Positions 1-7,737 of a stretch of DNA of 8,938 nucleotides are shown one piece after another. Position 1 is the first letter of the stretch, and each line of letters begins with the position of its first letter. The stretch is taken from NCBI GenBank assembly GCA_004282995.1, contig SHLU01000091.1, positions 1 through 8,938 of the forward strand, given 5' to 3'. The notes under the pieces were generated by a model. It did no database searches and had not been told where the DNA came from. It saw only the letters and a program-made list of their open reading frames with translations. This stretch comes from Sphingomonadaceae bacterium (GTDB lineage Bacteria; Pseudomonadota; Alphaproteobacteria; Sphingomonadales; Sphingomonadaceae). The translations under genes were made by a program, and so were the position numbers.

Positions 1-1
1 C

Positions 2-1048
2 TGGTACGACGGGCGCACCGCAGTGCGTCACGCGGGCCAGGGCGTCTGGGACGGCGCCGACACGCTGGTCCTGTCGTCGCCCACTGCCGACGATGTGGCG
101 GCCCTGTCCGAGCTGGTGTTCGCCGAGAACCGTGGCCGGCAGGCAGTCTATCGCAGCGAGGCGAGGCCCGACTTCCGGCTCATACTGCCCGGCGAGCTGC
201 CGCCGGGCCTCGCCCACCATCTGCCGCGCGAGGGCAAATATGGCGCCTGGATCGACCGGCTGGGCCTCGGCAAGGCGGTGGCGATCTTCGCCGTGGCCAG
301 CGCCGCGGTGGGGGCACTGTTCCTGACCGCGCCCGACTGGCTCGGCCCGCGCATCCCGGCCAGCTGGGAGCGCAATCTGGGCGAGGCGATGATCGGCGAT
401 TTCGGCGGCCGCCTGTGCCATACGCCGGCTGGCGACGCGGCGCTGCAGAAGCTGCTCGACAGTATGGACCCGGAGAACGAGCAAGTCCGCGCTGGCATCG
501 CCAATATCGACATGGTCAATGCAGTTGCCCTGCCCGGCGGGCAGGTGCTGCTGTTCGACGGGCTGGTACAACAGGCGCAGAGCCCTGCCGAGCTCGCCGG
601 CGTGCTCGGCCACGAGATCGGCCATGTGCGCGAGCGCCATGTGATGACTGCGCTGCTGCGCCAATTCGGGCTCTCGATCCTGCTGGCCGGAGCCAATTCA
701 GGCGTGTCGGACACGATCTTCGGCGTCGCGGCCATGGGTTATTCGCGCGAGGCTGAGCGCGAGGCCGATGCTTATGCGAGAGCCCGGATGAAGCAGAGCA
801 ATGTCTCCCCCCTCGGGGCGGCCAGCTTCTTCGAGCGTCTGGCAGAGCAGTATGGCGACGCCGAGGATCAGCCCGCGTTGGTCGGCTGGATAGCCAGCCA
901 TCCCGCGCCTGGCGAACGGGCCGGCGCCTATCGCGTTGCCGCCAAGAGCGGTGCCGATTATCCGCCGGTTCTGACCAACGAGGAATTCGTAGCCCTCAAA
1001 TCGATGTGCCGCGACGATCCCCATGTCGAGGAATTTGAATTCTTCTGA
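2..1048 (+). CDS. M48-family zinc metalloprotease, membrane-anchored (5' end outside window)
   Basis: This is a peptidase of the M48 (Ste24/OMA1/HtpX-like) clan, probably acting on membrane or envelope proteins in quality control; the substrate is unknown. The zinc site is visible: HEIGH at 611-625 gives two His ligands and the catalytic Glu, and EREAD at 755-769 supplies the third ligand (Glu) of the family's ExxxD motif. One hydrophobic segment at about 272-345 (KAVAIFAVASAAVGALFL) looks like a transmembrane helix that places the catalytic domain after it. The reading frame is open to the first bases, and residues WYDGRTAVRHAG read through the GTG at 23. That GTG is therefore probably internal and the true start lies upstream. 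The part before the helix resembles the soluble N-terminal domain seen on many alphaproteobacterial M48 proteins. The stop is TGA at 1046-1048. Family assignment is firm; substrate and exact subfamily are not. Confidence 0.9.
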   Translation, partial: WYDGRTAVRHAGQGVWDGADTLVLSSPTADDVAALSELVFAENRGRQAVYRSEARPDFRLILPGELPPGLAHHLPREGKYGAWIDRLGLGKAVAIFAVASAAVGALFLTAPDWLGPRIPASWERNLGEAMIGDFGGRLCHTPAGDAALQKLLDSMDPENEQVRAGIANIDMVNAVALPGGQVLLFDGLVQQAQSPAELAGVLGHEIGHVRERHVMTALLRQFGLSILLAGANSGVSDTIFGVAAMGYSREAEREADAYARARMKQSNVSPLGAASFFERLAEQYGDAEDQPALVGWIASHPAPGERAGAYRVAAKSGADYPPVLTNEEFVALKSMCRDDPHVEEFEFF

Positions 1049-1088
1049 GCCTTGTCATTCGGGCTTCCGAACCGCATCACTGCAGCCC

Positions 1089-1820
1089 ATGACCGAGCCA
1101 CGCTTCCATACCATGCCCGATGGGCGACGGATTGCTTTTCGCCATGCGGCCGGAGCAGGACCAGCACTCGTGTTCCTGCCCGGCTATATGTCAGACATGG
1201 ATGGCGGCAAGGCCACCGCGCTGTTCGCCTGGGCGCAGGCGCAAGGCCGCGCCTGTTTGCTGCTCGACTATTCCGGCTGCGGCCGAAGCGACGGCGCGTT
1301 TGCCGACGGCACGCTGAGCCGATGGCGCGATGAGGTGCTGGCATTGATCGACGCGCAGATCGAAGGGCCGGTAATCCTCGTGGGGTCCTCGATGGGCGGG
1401 TGGCTCAATCTGCTTGTGGGGCTGGAATTGGGTGAACGCCTCGCTGGACTGGTCGGCATCGCCTCGGCGCCCGACTTCACCGATTGGGGCCGGAGCGACG
1501 AGGACAAGGCCAAATTGCGCGCCGGGGAAACCGTTTTCGATCCTAACCCTTATGGGTCTGAGCCGACCCCGATGTATCCGGGCTTCTTTACCGATGCCGA
1601 GACACAGCGCCTGCTCGATGGCTCCATCGGGCTGGCCTGTCCGGTGCGCCTGATCCACGGCCAGCGCGATGCCGATGTACCGTGGCGGATCACCCTGCGG
1701 CTGGCCGAAGCGCTCGCAAGCGAGGACGTGGTGGTCACTCTGGTCAAGGACGGAGACCATCGGCTATCGCGTCCGCAGGATGTCGACCGGCTGATTTCCC
1801 TGATGGAGAATATCGCATGA
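1089..1820 (+). CDS. alpha/beta hydrolase, ABHD10-like serine esterase/thioesterase
   Basis: This is a small soluble alpha/beta-fold serine hydrolase of 243 aa. All family landmarks are present when counted from the ATG at 1089: an oxyanion-region LPGY at about 30-33, DYSGCGRSDG at 60-69, the nucleophile elbow GSSMG at 99-103 (Ser101), a probable acid Asp194 in HGQRDADVP, and His224 in DGDHR. The compact size, the YMSDMDGGKA stretch and the GSSMGGW elbow resemble ABHD10 (mitochondrial acyl-glucuronide esterase and depalmitoylase) and its bacterial relatives, so an ester or thioester substrate is likely but unknown. Start choice: an in-frame ATG at 1023 would add 22 residues overlapping the M48 gene, but that extension is not hydrolase-like, whereas homology-like sequence begins just after 1089. 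No strong Shine-Dalgarno precedes either start, and 1113 is a further possibility. The stop TGA overlaps the next gene's ATG by 4 nt, implying coupled translation. Confidence 0.87.
   Translation: MTEPRFHTMPDGRRIAFRHAAGAGPALVFLPGYMSDMDGGKATALFAWAQAQGRACLLLDYSGCGRSDGAFADGTLSRWRDEVLALIDAQIEGPVILVGSSMGGWLNLLVGLELGERLAGLVGIASAPDFTDWGRSDEDKAKLRAGETVFDPNPYGSEPTPMYPGFFTDAETQRLLDGSIGLACPVRLIHGQRDADVPWRITLRLAEALASEDVVVTLVKDGDHRLSRPQDVDRLISLMENIA
1805..1809 (+). promoter_or_regulatory. ribosome binding site of the flavin oxidoreductase gene
   Basis: GGAGA ends 7 nt before the ATG at 1817, inside the last codons of the hydrolase gene. It supports 1817 as the true start. The same reading frame is open further upstream, with a possible ATG at 1682, but that stretch lies inside the hydrolase coding sequence and does not look like luciferase-family protein. 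Confidence 0.6.
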
Positions 1821-2821
1821 CTGCGCTTTCGGTTCTCGACCTCGTCCCCGTGCGCGAAGGTGGCACACTGAAAGAGGCATTCGCTGCGACCGCCAAACTG
1901 GCGCAGACGGCCGAGCGGGCCGGTTACCATCGGTTCTGGATTGCCGAACATCACGCGATGGAAGGCGTGGCAGGAGGTGCTACCTCGGTCGCCATCGGTC
2001 ATGTCGGGCACGCCACCAGCAGCATCCGCGTCGGTGCTGGTGGGATTATGCTGCCCAACCATACCCCGTTCCAGATCGCCGAGCAGTTTGGCACGCTCGA
2101 CGCGCTGTTCCCCGGCCGGATCGACCTGGGGCTCGGCCGTGCGCCGGGTGCCGGACCCGAATTGCAACGCGCCTTGCGCAAGGACCTGCGAGCGGCCTCG
2201 GAATATTTCCCGCAAGACGTGGTCGAGCTTCGCGCCTTGCTGGAGGGCGATCCCGACCTGTCTATCGCAGCTACACCAGGGCGAGGTGCAAAGGTCGAAT
2301 TGTGGATGCTCGGATCGAGCCTGTTCGGCGCACAGCTGGCGGCAAGGCTGGGGCTGCCCTATGCTTTCGCATCGCACTTCGCGCCCGATCATCTCGATAG
2401 CGCGCTCGAAGTCTACCGCCGCGATTTCAGGCCTTCCGAGGCGCTCGACCGGCCCCACGTCATGGCTGCCATGCAGGTTCTGTGCGCCGAGAGCGATGAA
2501 AAAGCGCACTATCTCGCCAGCAGCCAGGCCCAGGCATTCGTGCGGCTGCGCACCGGCAATCCGGGACAATTGCCCCCGCCGGTACGGGATTACCGAGCTG
2601 CCCTGCCGGCCCAAGCCCAAGCCATGCTGGCCCATCTTGAACAGGCGGCGGCGGTTGGGTCGCCGCACACGGTGGCACAGCGAATCGAGGACTTCGTGAA
2701 TCGCACCAACGCCGATGAGATCATCGTGGCCGGATCGACTTACGACCCCGACGCAAGATGCCGCTCGTTGACGTTGACGCGGGAAGCATTGCAGACAAGA
2801 TTTGCGACGTCATCGCCCTAG
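1817..2821 (+). CDS. luciferase-like (LLM class) flavin-dependent oxidoreductase, YhbW/MsnO8 type
   Basis: This 334-aa protein belongs to the bacterial luciferase-like monooxygenase superfamily, a TIM-barrel fold whose members usually use reduced FMN, or F420 in some branches. Visible family signatures are LSVLDLVPVREG at 4-15, FWIAEHH at 40-46, IRVGAGGIMLPNH at 70-82, and LFPGRIDLGLGRAPG at 97-111. They match the subgroup containing E. coli YhbW and the MsnO8-annotated proteins. Length is normal and the frame is intact to the TAG at 2819-2821. The substrate cannot be read from the sequence, and no flavin reductase is encoded in this window. The start at 1817 is chosen because the conserved first beta strand begins within a few residues, GGAGA is correctly spaced, and the ATGA overlap with the hydrolase is typical of co-translated genes. 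The 130-nt gap that follows probably ends this transcription unit. Confidence 0.9.
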   Translation: MTALSVLDLVPVREGGTLKEAFAATAKLAQTAERAGYHRFWIAEHHAMEGVAGGATSVAIGHVGHATSSIRVGAGGIMLPNHTPFQIAEQFGTLDALFPGRIDLGLGRAPGAGPELQRALRKDLRAASEYFPQDVVELRALLEGDPDLSIAATPGRGAKVELWMLGSSLFGAQLAARLGLPYAFASHFAPDHLDSALEVYRRDFRPSEALDRPHVMAAMQVLCAESDEKAHYLASSQAQAFVRLRTGNPGQLPPPVRDYRAALPAQAQAMLAHLEQAAAVGSPHTVAQRIEDFVNRTNADEIIVAGSTYDPDARCRSLTLTREALQTRFATSSP

Positions 2822-2951
2822 GCGCTGTTACGGCGAGCGAGTGCTTGCGGCAAATGTGCCAAAAGCCTAACGGCGAAACAATCCTACGTAGAACGGCAAT
2901 CAAATAATAGCCGGCAACGTAGCGAAGGCTCAGCAAGGGAGCGCTCGCAGG
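2822..2951 (+). promoter_or_regulatory. intergenic leader/promoter region of the glutamate dehydrogenase gene
   Basis: This 130-nt gap is the longest non-coding stretch in the window and must hold the promoter if the dehydrogenase gene is transcribed on its own. No strong sigma-70 promoter is visible. The best match is TTGCGG (2845-2850), 17 nt, TAACGG (2868-2873), which is weak. The stretch 2823-2875 can be drawn as a three-way-junction RNA, described in the findings. A direct repeat of ACGTAG occurs at 2886-2891 and 2917-2922, spaced 31 nt (about three helical turns), and could bind a regulator on one DNA face. By eye I find no CcrM methylation site (GANTC) and no full CtrA box (TTAA-N7-TTAA). 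All of these are suggestions from inspection only. Confidence 0.35.
2935..2941 (+). promoter_or_regulatory. ribosome binding site of the glutamate dehydrogenase gene
   Basis: AAGGGAG lies 10 nt before the ATG at 2952. It is a good purine-rich Shine-Dalgarno, slightly far from the start, and it supports that ATG as the translation start. Confidence 0.6.
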
Positions 2952-5900
2952 ATGAGCACCGAGACCAATACCGCCAGTACCAAAGCCGACCCGAAAGTTC
3001 TGAAAGCGCTGACCAGTCGGCTGCGCGACTCACTGCTGCCGGGCGACGACCCCTTCGCCAGGGGCGCAATCGAGGATGCCGCGCGGTTCCTTCTTGCTAC
3101 TGCCGACTGCCGTGAAGCAGGCGCGCCTGCCATAGCCCTGCAATCCGAGCTCGGCGAACGCCGGGTGCTGCGCATTGCGCTGAACAACGACGACATGCCG
3201 TTTCTGGTCGATTCCGTCGCTGCGACAATCGCAGCGCATGGACTCTCCATCGAACGGCTGGTCCATCCCGTGCTGCGGGTGGAGCGCGACAAGGACCGCA
3301 AGATCACCGGTTTCGTCGCGAAAAACAGCCCTGCACCCGCCGAATCGCTGATATATCTGGAAACCGAGCGGGTCGATGCCAAGCAGCGCCGGGCGCTGGA
3401 AAAGGCATTGCGCGTCACGCTTGCCGATGTCTACGCCGCGGTGGCCGATTGGCCCAAGGCGCAGGAACTGATGGCCCGCGACGCCGAATCGATAGCACCT
3501 CATGATGCCGAAGGTGCGGCGCTATTGCGCTGGCTCAATGGCGGGATGCTGACCCAGCTCGGCCACGTCACCCGTACCCGCAGCGGCGAATTGCAGGAAG
3601 TGACCGGCATCTGCCGAAAGAGCGCACGGCAGATCCTCGCCGATGCCTCTTTTGACCGGGCCTTCGCCTGGTTCGACGACGCCAAGCCGAGCGAAAGGCG
3701 ACTGCCGTTGATCGTCAAGGCCAATCGCGCTTCCAACGTCCATCGCCATGTTCCGCTCGACCTGTTTATCGTCCCGCTCACAAAGGGCGGCAAGCTGCAT
3801 GCGCTGTCGGTCCACGCCGGTGTCTGGACCAGCGTCGCACTGACAACCAAGCCTGCCGGAGTTCCCCGGCTGCGCAACCAGCTCGAACAGTTGATGGAGC
3901 GCTTTTCCTTCGACCCCGCCGGTCACGCGGGCAAGGCGTTGGTGCACGCGCTGACAGCGCTGCCGCACGACCTCGTCATCGGCTTCGAACAGGACGATAT
4001 CAGCCGGCTTGCCACCACCATGATGGGGCTCGTGGATCGCCCCCGCCCCCGTCTCGCACTGGTGGAAGCCCCGCTCGCTCGCCACCTGTTTGCCTTCGCC
4101 TGGTTGCCGCGCGACATGATCTCGACCGATTTGCGCGGCCGGGTGCAGGAAATGCTCGAAACGCACACGGGATCGAAACTGCTAGACTGGAGCCTGGAGG
4201 TCGAAGGCGGCAATCTGGCAATGCTCAGGTTTGTTCTCGATTTCCGCGAATCTCCGGGTCGAATCGAAGAGGCCGAGATCGAGGACCGGTTCCTCGATAT
4301 GCTGCGTGGATGGAACGAGGCGGTCGAAAAGGCGCTCGGAGAGAACCACGAGGCCGGGCGCGCGGCAGCGTTGGCGACGCGCTATGCCGATGCCTTCCCC
4401 CCGTTCTACCGCAATTCCTACGGGGCGCAGGAAGCTGCCAAGGATATTGACCGGCTGCGCCAGCTGTTCAGCCACGCTTCCAAGGAAGAGGATGGAGCCG
4501 ATCGGCGCGACGCGCGGCTCTATCACCTGACCGGCGATCCGGCCGGACAGATGCGGCTCAAGGTCTATCAGAACGAAGGCGCGCTTCCCCTGTCCGACGC
4601 TGTGCCCGCATTGGAGAATTTCGGCTTCCGCGTACTCTCCGAAGTGCCTGCACCGCTCGACAAGGGTGCGCTCGGAACCGTTCACGATTTTGTGTTGTCG
4701 CTGCCTGAGGGCACCGATACTGCGCCCATTCTGGAGCGCGCCAGGATCATCGAGCAGGCCATTGCGGCGGTTCTCAACGCTGGCGCCGAGGACGATCCCT
4801 TCAACCGGCTGGTGGTCTCGACAGGCCTAGCCGCTGCCGAGACCGAACTGCTGCGCGCCTTCTATCGCTATCTGCGCCAGACAGGCATGGGCTTCACGAT
4901 CTATACCGTGGTCGACGCGCTGGCCCGCGCGCCGGAAGTCACCAAGGCGCTGATTGCCTTGTTCGCCGCCCGGCATGACCCGGAGTTCGACGGCAATCGC
5001 GACGAGGGCGCCGCCAGCGCCCGTTCGGCGATCAAGTCCGGACTTTCCCGGGTCTCCGCAATCAACGATGATCGCCTGCTGCGCCACTACCGCAGTGTCA
5101 TCGATTCGATACTGCGCACCAACGCATTCGCTCCGGCAGGCCGCGAGGCACTCGCTTTCAAGATTGATTCCGCGCTGGTCCCGGGGCTGCCCAAGCCGGT
5201 GCCTTGGCGGGAAATCTTCGTCTATTCGCGCCGCGTAGAGGGTATTCACCTGCGAGCCGGACCGGTCGCCCGTGGCGGGCTGCGTTGGTCCGATCGGCGC
5301 GACGATTTCCGCACCGAGGTGCTGGGCCTGATGAAGGCGCAGAAGGTCAAGAATGCTGTGATCGTGCCTTCGGGGGCCAAGGGCGGCTTCTATCCCAAAC
5401 AGCTGCCCGATCCCGCCCGCGATCGTGATGGCTGGGCGGCCGAGGGTCAGGCCAGCTACGAGGTTTTCATCCGCACGTTGCTTTCGGTCACCGACAATAT
5501 TGTCGACGGCAAGGTTGTGCACCCTGAAAGCGTGGTCATCCGCGACGGTGAAGATCCCTATTTCGTGGTTGCCGCTGACAAGGGCACCGCGCGCTTTTCC
5601 GACGTGGCCAACGCAATCGCCCAGTCACGCGACTTCTGGCTGGACGATGCCTTCGCCAGTGGCGGCTCGAACGGCTACGACCACAAGGCGATGGGCATCA
5701 CCGCCAAAGGCGCGTGGGTTTCGGTCCAGCGGCACTTCCTCGAAATGGGGACCGATATCCAGACCGACCCAATCGAGGTCGTCGGTTGCGGCGATATGTC
5801 GGGCGACGTGTTCGGCAATGGCATGTTGCTGTCCAAAGCGATCAAACTGGTCGCTGCCTTTGACCATCGGCACATCTTTATCGATCCCGACCCCGATCCT

Positions 5901-7664
5901 GCTGTCAGCTGGAAAGAGCGCCAACGCCTGTTCGACCTGCCGCGATCGAGTTGGGAGGACTACGACAGCGCCTTGATCAGCAAGGGCGGCGGAGTTTTTC
6001 CGCGTAGTGCCAAGGTCATCAAGCTGTCCAAGGCCGCGCAACATGCACTCGGCATCAGTCAATCCCAGATCGAACCCGACGCGCTGATCTCGGCCATTCT
6101 CAAGGCGCCAGTGGATCTGCTCTGGTTCGGCGGAATCGGTACTTATCTAAAGGCTTCGCACGAGAACAACGTCCAGGTCGGCGACCCGTCGAACGACGCC
6201 TTGCGCGTCGATGCCCGCGATCTCCAGGTCAAGGTTATCGGCGAGGGTGCCAACCTCGGTGTCACCCAAGCGGCACGGATCGAATTCGCGCTGAGAGGGG
6301 GGCGCATCAACACCGATTTTATCGACAACTCTGCTGGCGTCGATTGCTCGGATAACGAGGTCAACATCAAGATCGCGCTCGCCGATGCCAAGCGCAGCGG
6401 CAAACTTTCGGAAAAGCGGCGCGTGGCGCTGCTGGCCGACATGACCGACGAAGTTTCCGAGATTGTGCTCGAGGACAACCGGCTGCAGGCACTCGCCCTC
6501 TCGATCGCCGAGAAGGGGAGCAGCGAAACGCTCGAATCACTCCTGCGTGTGACCGACACGCTCGAGGAGATGGGCTATCTGGACCGCCGTACGGAAGGGC
6601 TGGCTGACAACGAGACCCTGCAAAGGCGTGCTGCCGATGGCGCCGGTTTCGTGCGACCCGAACTCGCGGTACTGCTGTCTTCTGCCAAGCTGGCGCTACA
6701 GGACGCGATCGAGGCCAACACGCTTCCCGACGATTCAACTCTTGAACGCAACTTGGTCGAGTATTTCCCGGCCCCGATGCGCGACAGCTATTCGAAACAG
6801 ATCAAGCGCCACCGCCTGCGGCGTGAGATCATCGCCACCGATCTTGCCAATCGCATTGTCAACCGCCTCGGCCTGGTCCACCCGTTCGAATTGGCCGAGG
6901 AGGAAGGTGTCGGTCTCGGCGAAGTCGCCACCGCATTCGTCACTGCCGAACGGCTGTTCCATGCCCGCGAGATCTGGGAAGAGATCGACGCGTCGCAAAT
7001 GCCCGAACAATCCCGGATCATGCTGTTCGACAAGGCTGCGGTCGCCATGCGGATGCAGATGGCCGACCTGCTTCGCGTATGTACCCGGCTCGAAAACCCG
7101 AGCGAAGTCGTAAAGGATCTGGATGCTGGTATCACCATCCTGTCCGAAGGAACCGCGTCCCTGCTTGCCGCTGAAAGCCGGGCGCTGTCAGACAGGCTTC
7201 TGGCCGAGTTTTCCGCAGGCGGCGCACCGGACCGGATCGCCCAGCGCATCGCCCATCTGTTCGATCTCGACGGGGCGGTTGGCTTGGCACAACTGGCCGG
7301 ACGGGCGGGCATGGACCCGCGCAAACTAACCCAGGCCTTTACCGGACTCGGGACGAAATTGGGGCTGACTTGGGCGCAAGGAACCGCGGCGCTGATGACC
7401 CCGTCCGATGTTTGGGAGCGACTGCTGGTCGCCGGCCTGGCACGCGATTTTCAACAAATGCGGCTGGATTTCCTCGAACGAATTTCGCGTCGCAAGGGAA
7501 TGAAGGAAAATCCCATGCAGGTAGTCGATGCCTGGATCGAGCAGAACAGCCCCGCCATCCGGCAGTTCAATTCCATGGTGACCCGCGCGCAGGCGCATAA
7601 CCCGGTTGCTCCCGCCGTGCTGGCCCAGATCGCCAGCCAGGCACGCAATTTGTTGTCGCGCTAG
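2952..7664 (+). CDS. gdhB: NAD-specific glutamate dehydrogenase, large (180-kDa class)
   Basis: The enzyme catalyses L-glutamate + NAD+ + H2O to 2-oxoglutarate + ammonium + NADH in the cytoplasm, feeding amino-acid carbon into the TCA cycle. At 1570 aa it matches the large bacterial class (about 1500-1650 aa), not the short hexameric GDHs. The N-terminal half shows ACT-like regulatory stretches at about 73-115, 250-300 and 366-405. The catalytic core carries GGLRWSDRRDDF (775-786), KAQKVKNA (795-802), and PSGAKGG (806-812) with the likely catalytic Lys810. The NAD-binding Rossmann loop is VGCGDMSGD (944-952), with the acidic end of a following strand at 978-982 (DPDPD). VIGEGANLG (1095-1103) and DNSAGVDCSDNEVN (1125-1138) complete the core. 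A long helical C-terminal region follows, as is usual. The frame is intact and no key motif is missing. Relatives in other bacteria are allosterically controlled, for example by amino acids, and the Caulobacter relative GdhZ also acts on FtsZ. The gene appears to be its own unit. The symbol is uncertain, because gdhB, gdh2 and gdhZ are all used for this class. Confidence 0.96.
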   Translation: MSTETNTASTKADPKVLKALTSRLRDSLLPGDDPFARGAIEDAARFLLATADCREAGAPAIALQSELGERRVLRIALNNDDMPFLVDSVAATIAAHGLSIERLVHPVLRVERDKDRKITGFVAKNSPAPAESLIYLETERVDAKQRRALEKALRVTLADVYAAVADWPKAQELMARDAESIAPHDAEGAALLRWLNGGMLTQLGHVTRTRSGELQEVTGICRKSARQILADASFDRAFAWFDDAKPSERRLPLIVKANRASNVHRHVPLDLFIVPLTKGGKLHALSVHAGVWTSVALTTKPAGVPRLRNQLEQLMERFSFDPAGHAGKALVHALTALPHDLVIGFEQDDISRLATTMMGLVDRPRPRLALVEAPLARHLFAFAWLPRDMISTDLRGRVQEMLETHTGSKLLDWSLEVEGGNLAMLRFVLDFRESPGRIEEAEIEDRFLDMLRGWNEAVEKALGENHEAGRAAALATRYADAFPPFYRNSYGAQEAAKDIDRLRQLFSHASKEEDGADRRDARLYHLTGDPAGQMRLKVYQNEGALPLSDAVPALENFGFRVLSEVPAPLDKGALGTVHDFVLSLPEGTDTAPILERARIIEQAIAAVLNAGAEDDPFNRLVVSTGLAAAETELLRAFYRYLRQTGMGFTIYTVVDALARAPEVTKALIALFAARHDPEFDGNRDEGAASARSAIKSGLSRVSAINDDRLLRHYRSVIDSILRTNAFAPAGREALAFKIDSALVPGLPKPVPWREIFVYSRRVEGIHLRAGPVARGGLRWSDRRDDFRTEVLGLMKAQKVKNAVIVPSGAKGGFYPKQLPDPARDRDGWAAEGQASYEVFIRTLLSVTDNIVDGKVVHPESVVIRDGEDPYFVVAADKGTARFSDVANAIAQSRDFWLDDAFASGGSNGYDHKAMGITAKGAWVSVQRHFLEMGTDIQTDPIEVVGCGDMSGDVFGNGMLLSKAIKLVAAFDHRHIFIDPDPDPAVSWKERQRLFDLPRSSWEDYDSALISKGGGVFPRSAKVIKLSKAAQHALGISQSQIEPDALISAILKAPVDLLWFGGIGTYLKASHENNVQVGDPSNDALRVDARDLQVKVIGEGANLGVTQAARIEFALRGGRINTDFIDNSAGVDCSDNEVNIKIALADAKRSGKLSEKRRVALLADMTDEVSEIVLEDNRLQALALSIAEKGSSETLESLLRVTDTLEEMGYLDRRTEGLADNETLQRRAADGAGFVRPELAVLLSSAKLALQDAIEANTLPDDSTLERNLVEYFPAPMRDSYSKQIKRHRLRREIIATDLANRIVNRLGLVHPFELAEEEGVGLGEVATAFVTAERLFHAREIWEEIDASQMPEQSRIMLFDKAAVAMRMQMADLLRVCTRLENPSEVVKDLDAGITILSEGTASLLAAESRALSDRLLAEFSAGGAPDRIAQRIAHLFDLDGAVGLAQLAGRAGMDPRKLTQAFTGLGTKLGLTWAQGTAALMTPSDVWERLLVAGLARDFQQMRLDFLERISRRKGMKENPMQVVDAWIEQNSPAIRQFNSMVTRAQAHNPVAPAVLAQIASQARNLLSR

Positions 7665-7737
7665 GCGGGCATCGGAAATCGACGGCCGGCGAGTTAATCC
7701 TTGACGGCTATATTCGCCGCGCCGCATCCGGTCAGCC
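7665..7737 (+). promoter_or_regulatory. short intergenic region before the ferredoxin reductase gene, possible promoter
   Basis: This 73-nt spacer has a TATATT hexamer at 7709-7714 that would make a reasonable -10 element, giving a transcription start near 7721 and a leader of about 17 nt. No convincing -35 lies 16-18 nt upstream of it. TTGACG at 7701-7706 looks like a -35 but is only 2 nt from TATATT, so the two cannot serve together. No Shine-Dalgarno precedes the ATG at 7738. No clear terminator hairpin with a T-run follows the dehydrogenase stop, so read-through from that gene is possible. Confidence 0.3.

Noticed and set aside
23..25. GTG at 23 as the start of the M48 protease gene
   Set aside because: The frame is open to the window edge and the residues before it (WYDGRTA) look like family sequence, so the GTG is probably an internal Val codon.
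148..735. Minus-strand open frame of 195 codons opposite the M48 protease gene
   Set aside because: The + strand frame carries the complete zinc-binding motifs. The antisense product is Ser/Pro/Arg-rich and motif-free.
1550..2668. Long open frame on the minus strand (372 codons) opposite the hydrolase and flavin oxidoreductase genes
   Set aside because: It is opposite two well-supported genes, its translation is rich in Arg, Gly and Gln with no recognisable motif, and long antisense frames are expected in GC-rich coding DNA.
2849..2864. GGCA-AATG-TGCC hairpin followed by AAAA as a Rho-independent terminator
   Set aside because: The stem is only 4 bp and there is no T-run on the + strand; an A-run would suit only a minus-strand transcript, and no minus-strand gene exists here.
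4827..5522. Minus-strand open frame of 231 codons inside the glutamate dehydrogenase gene
   Set aside because: It lies opposite the conserved catalytic core of the dehydrogenase, has no recognisable domain, and is best explained as a codon-bias shadow.
7701..7714. TTGACG plus TATATT as a sigma-70 promoter for the ferredoxin reductase gene
   Set aside because: The two hexamers are only 2 nt apart, where about 17 nt is needed. At most one is functional.
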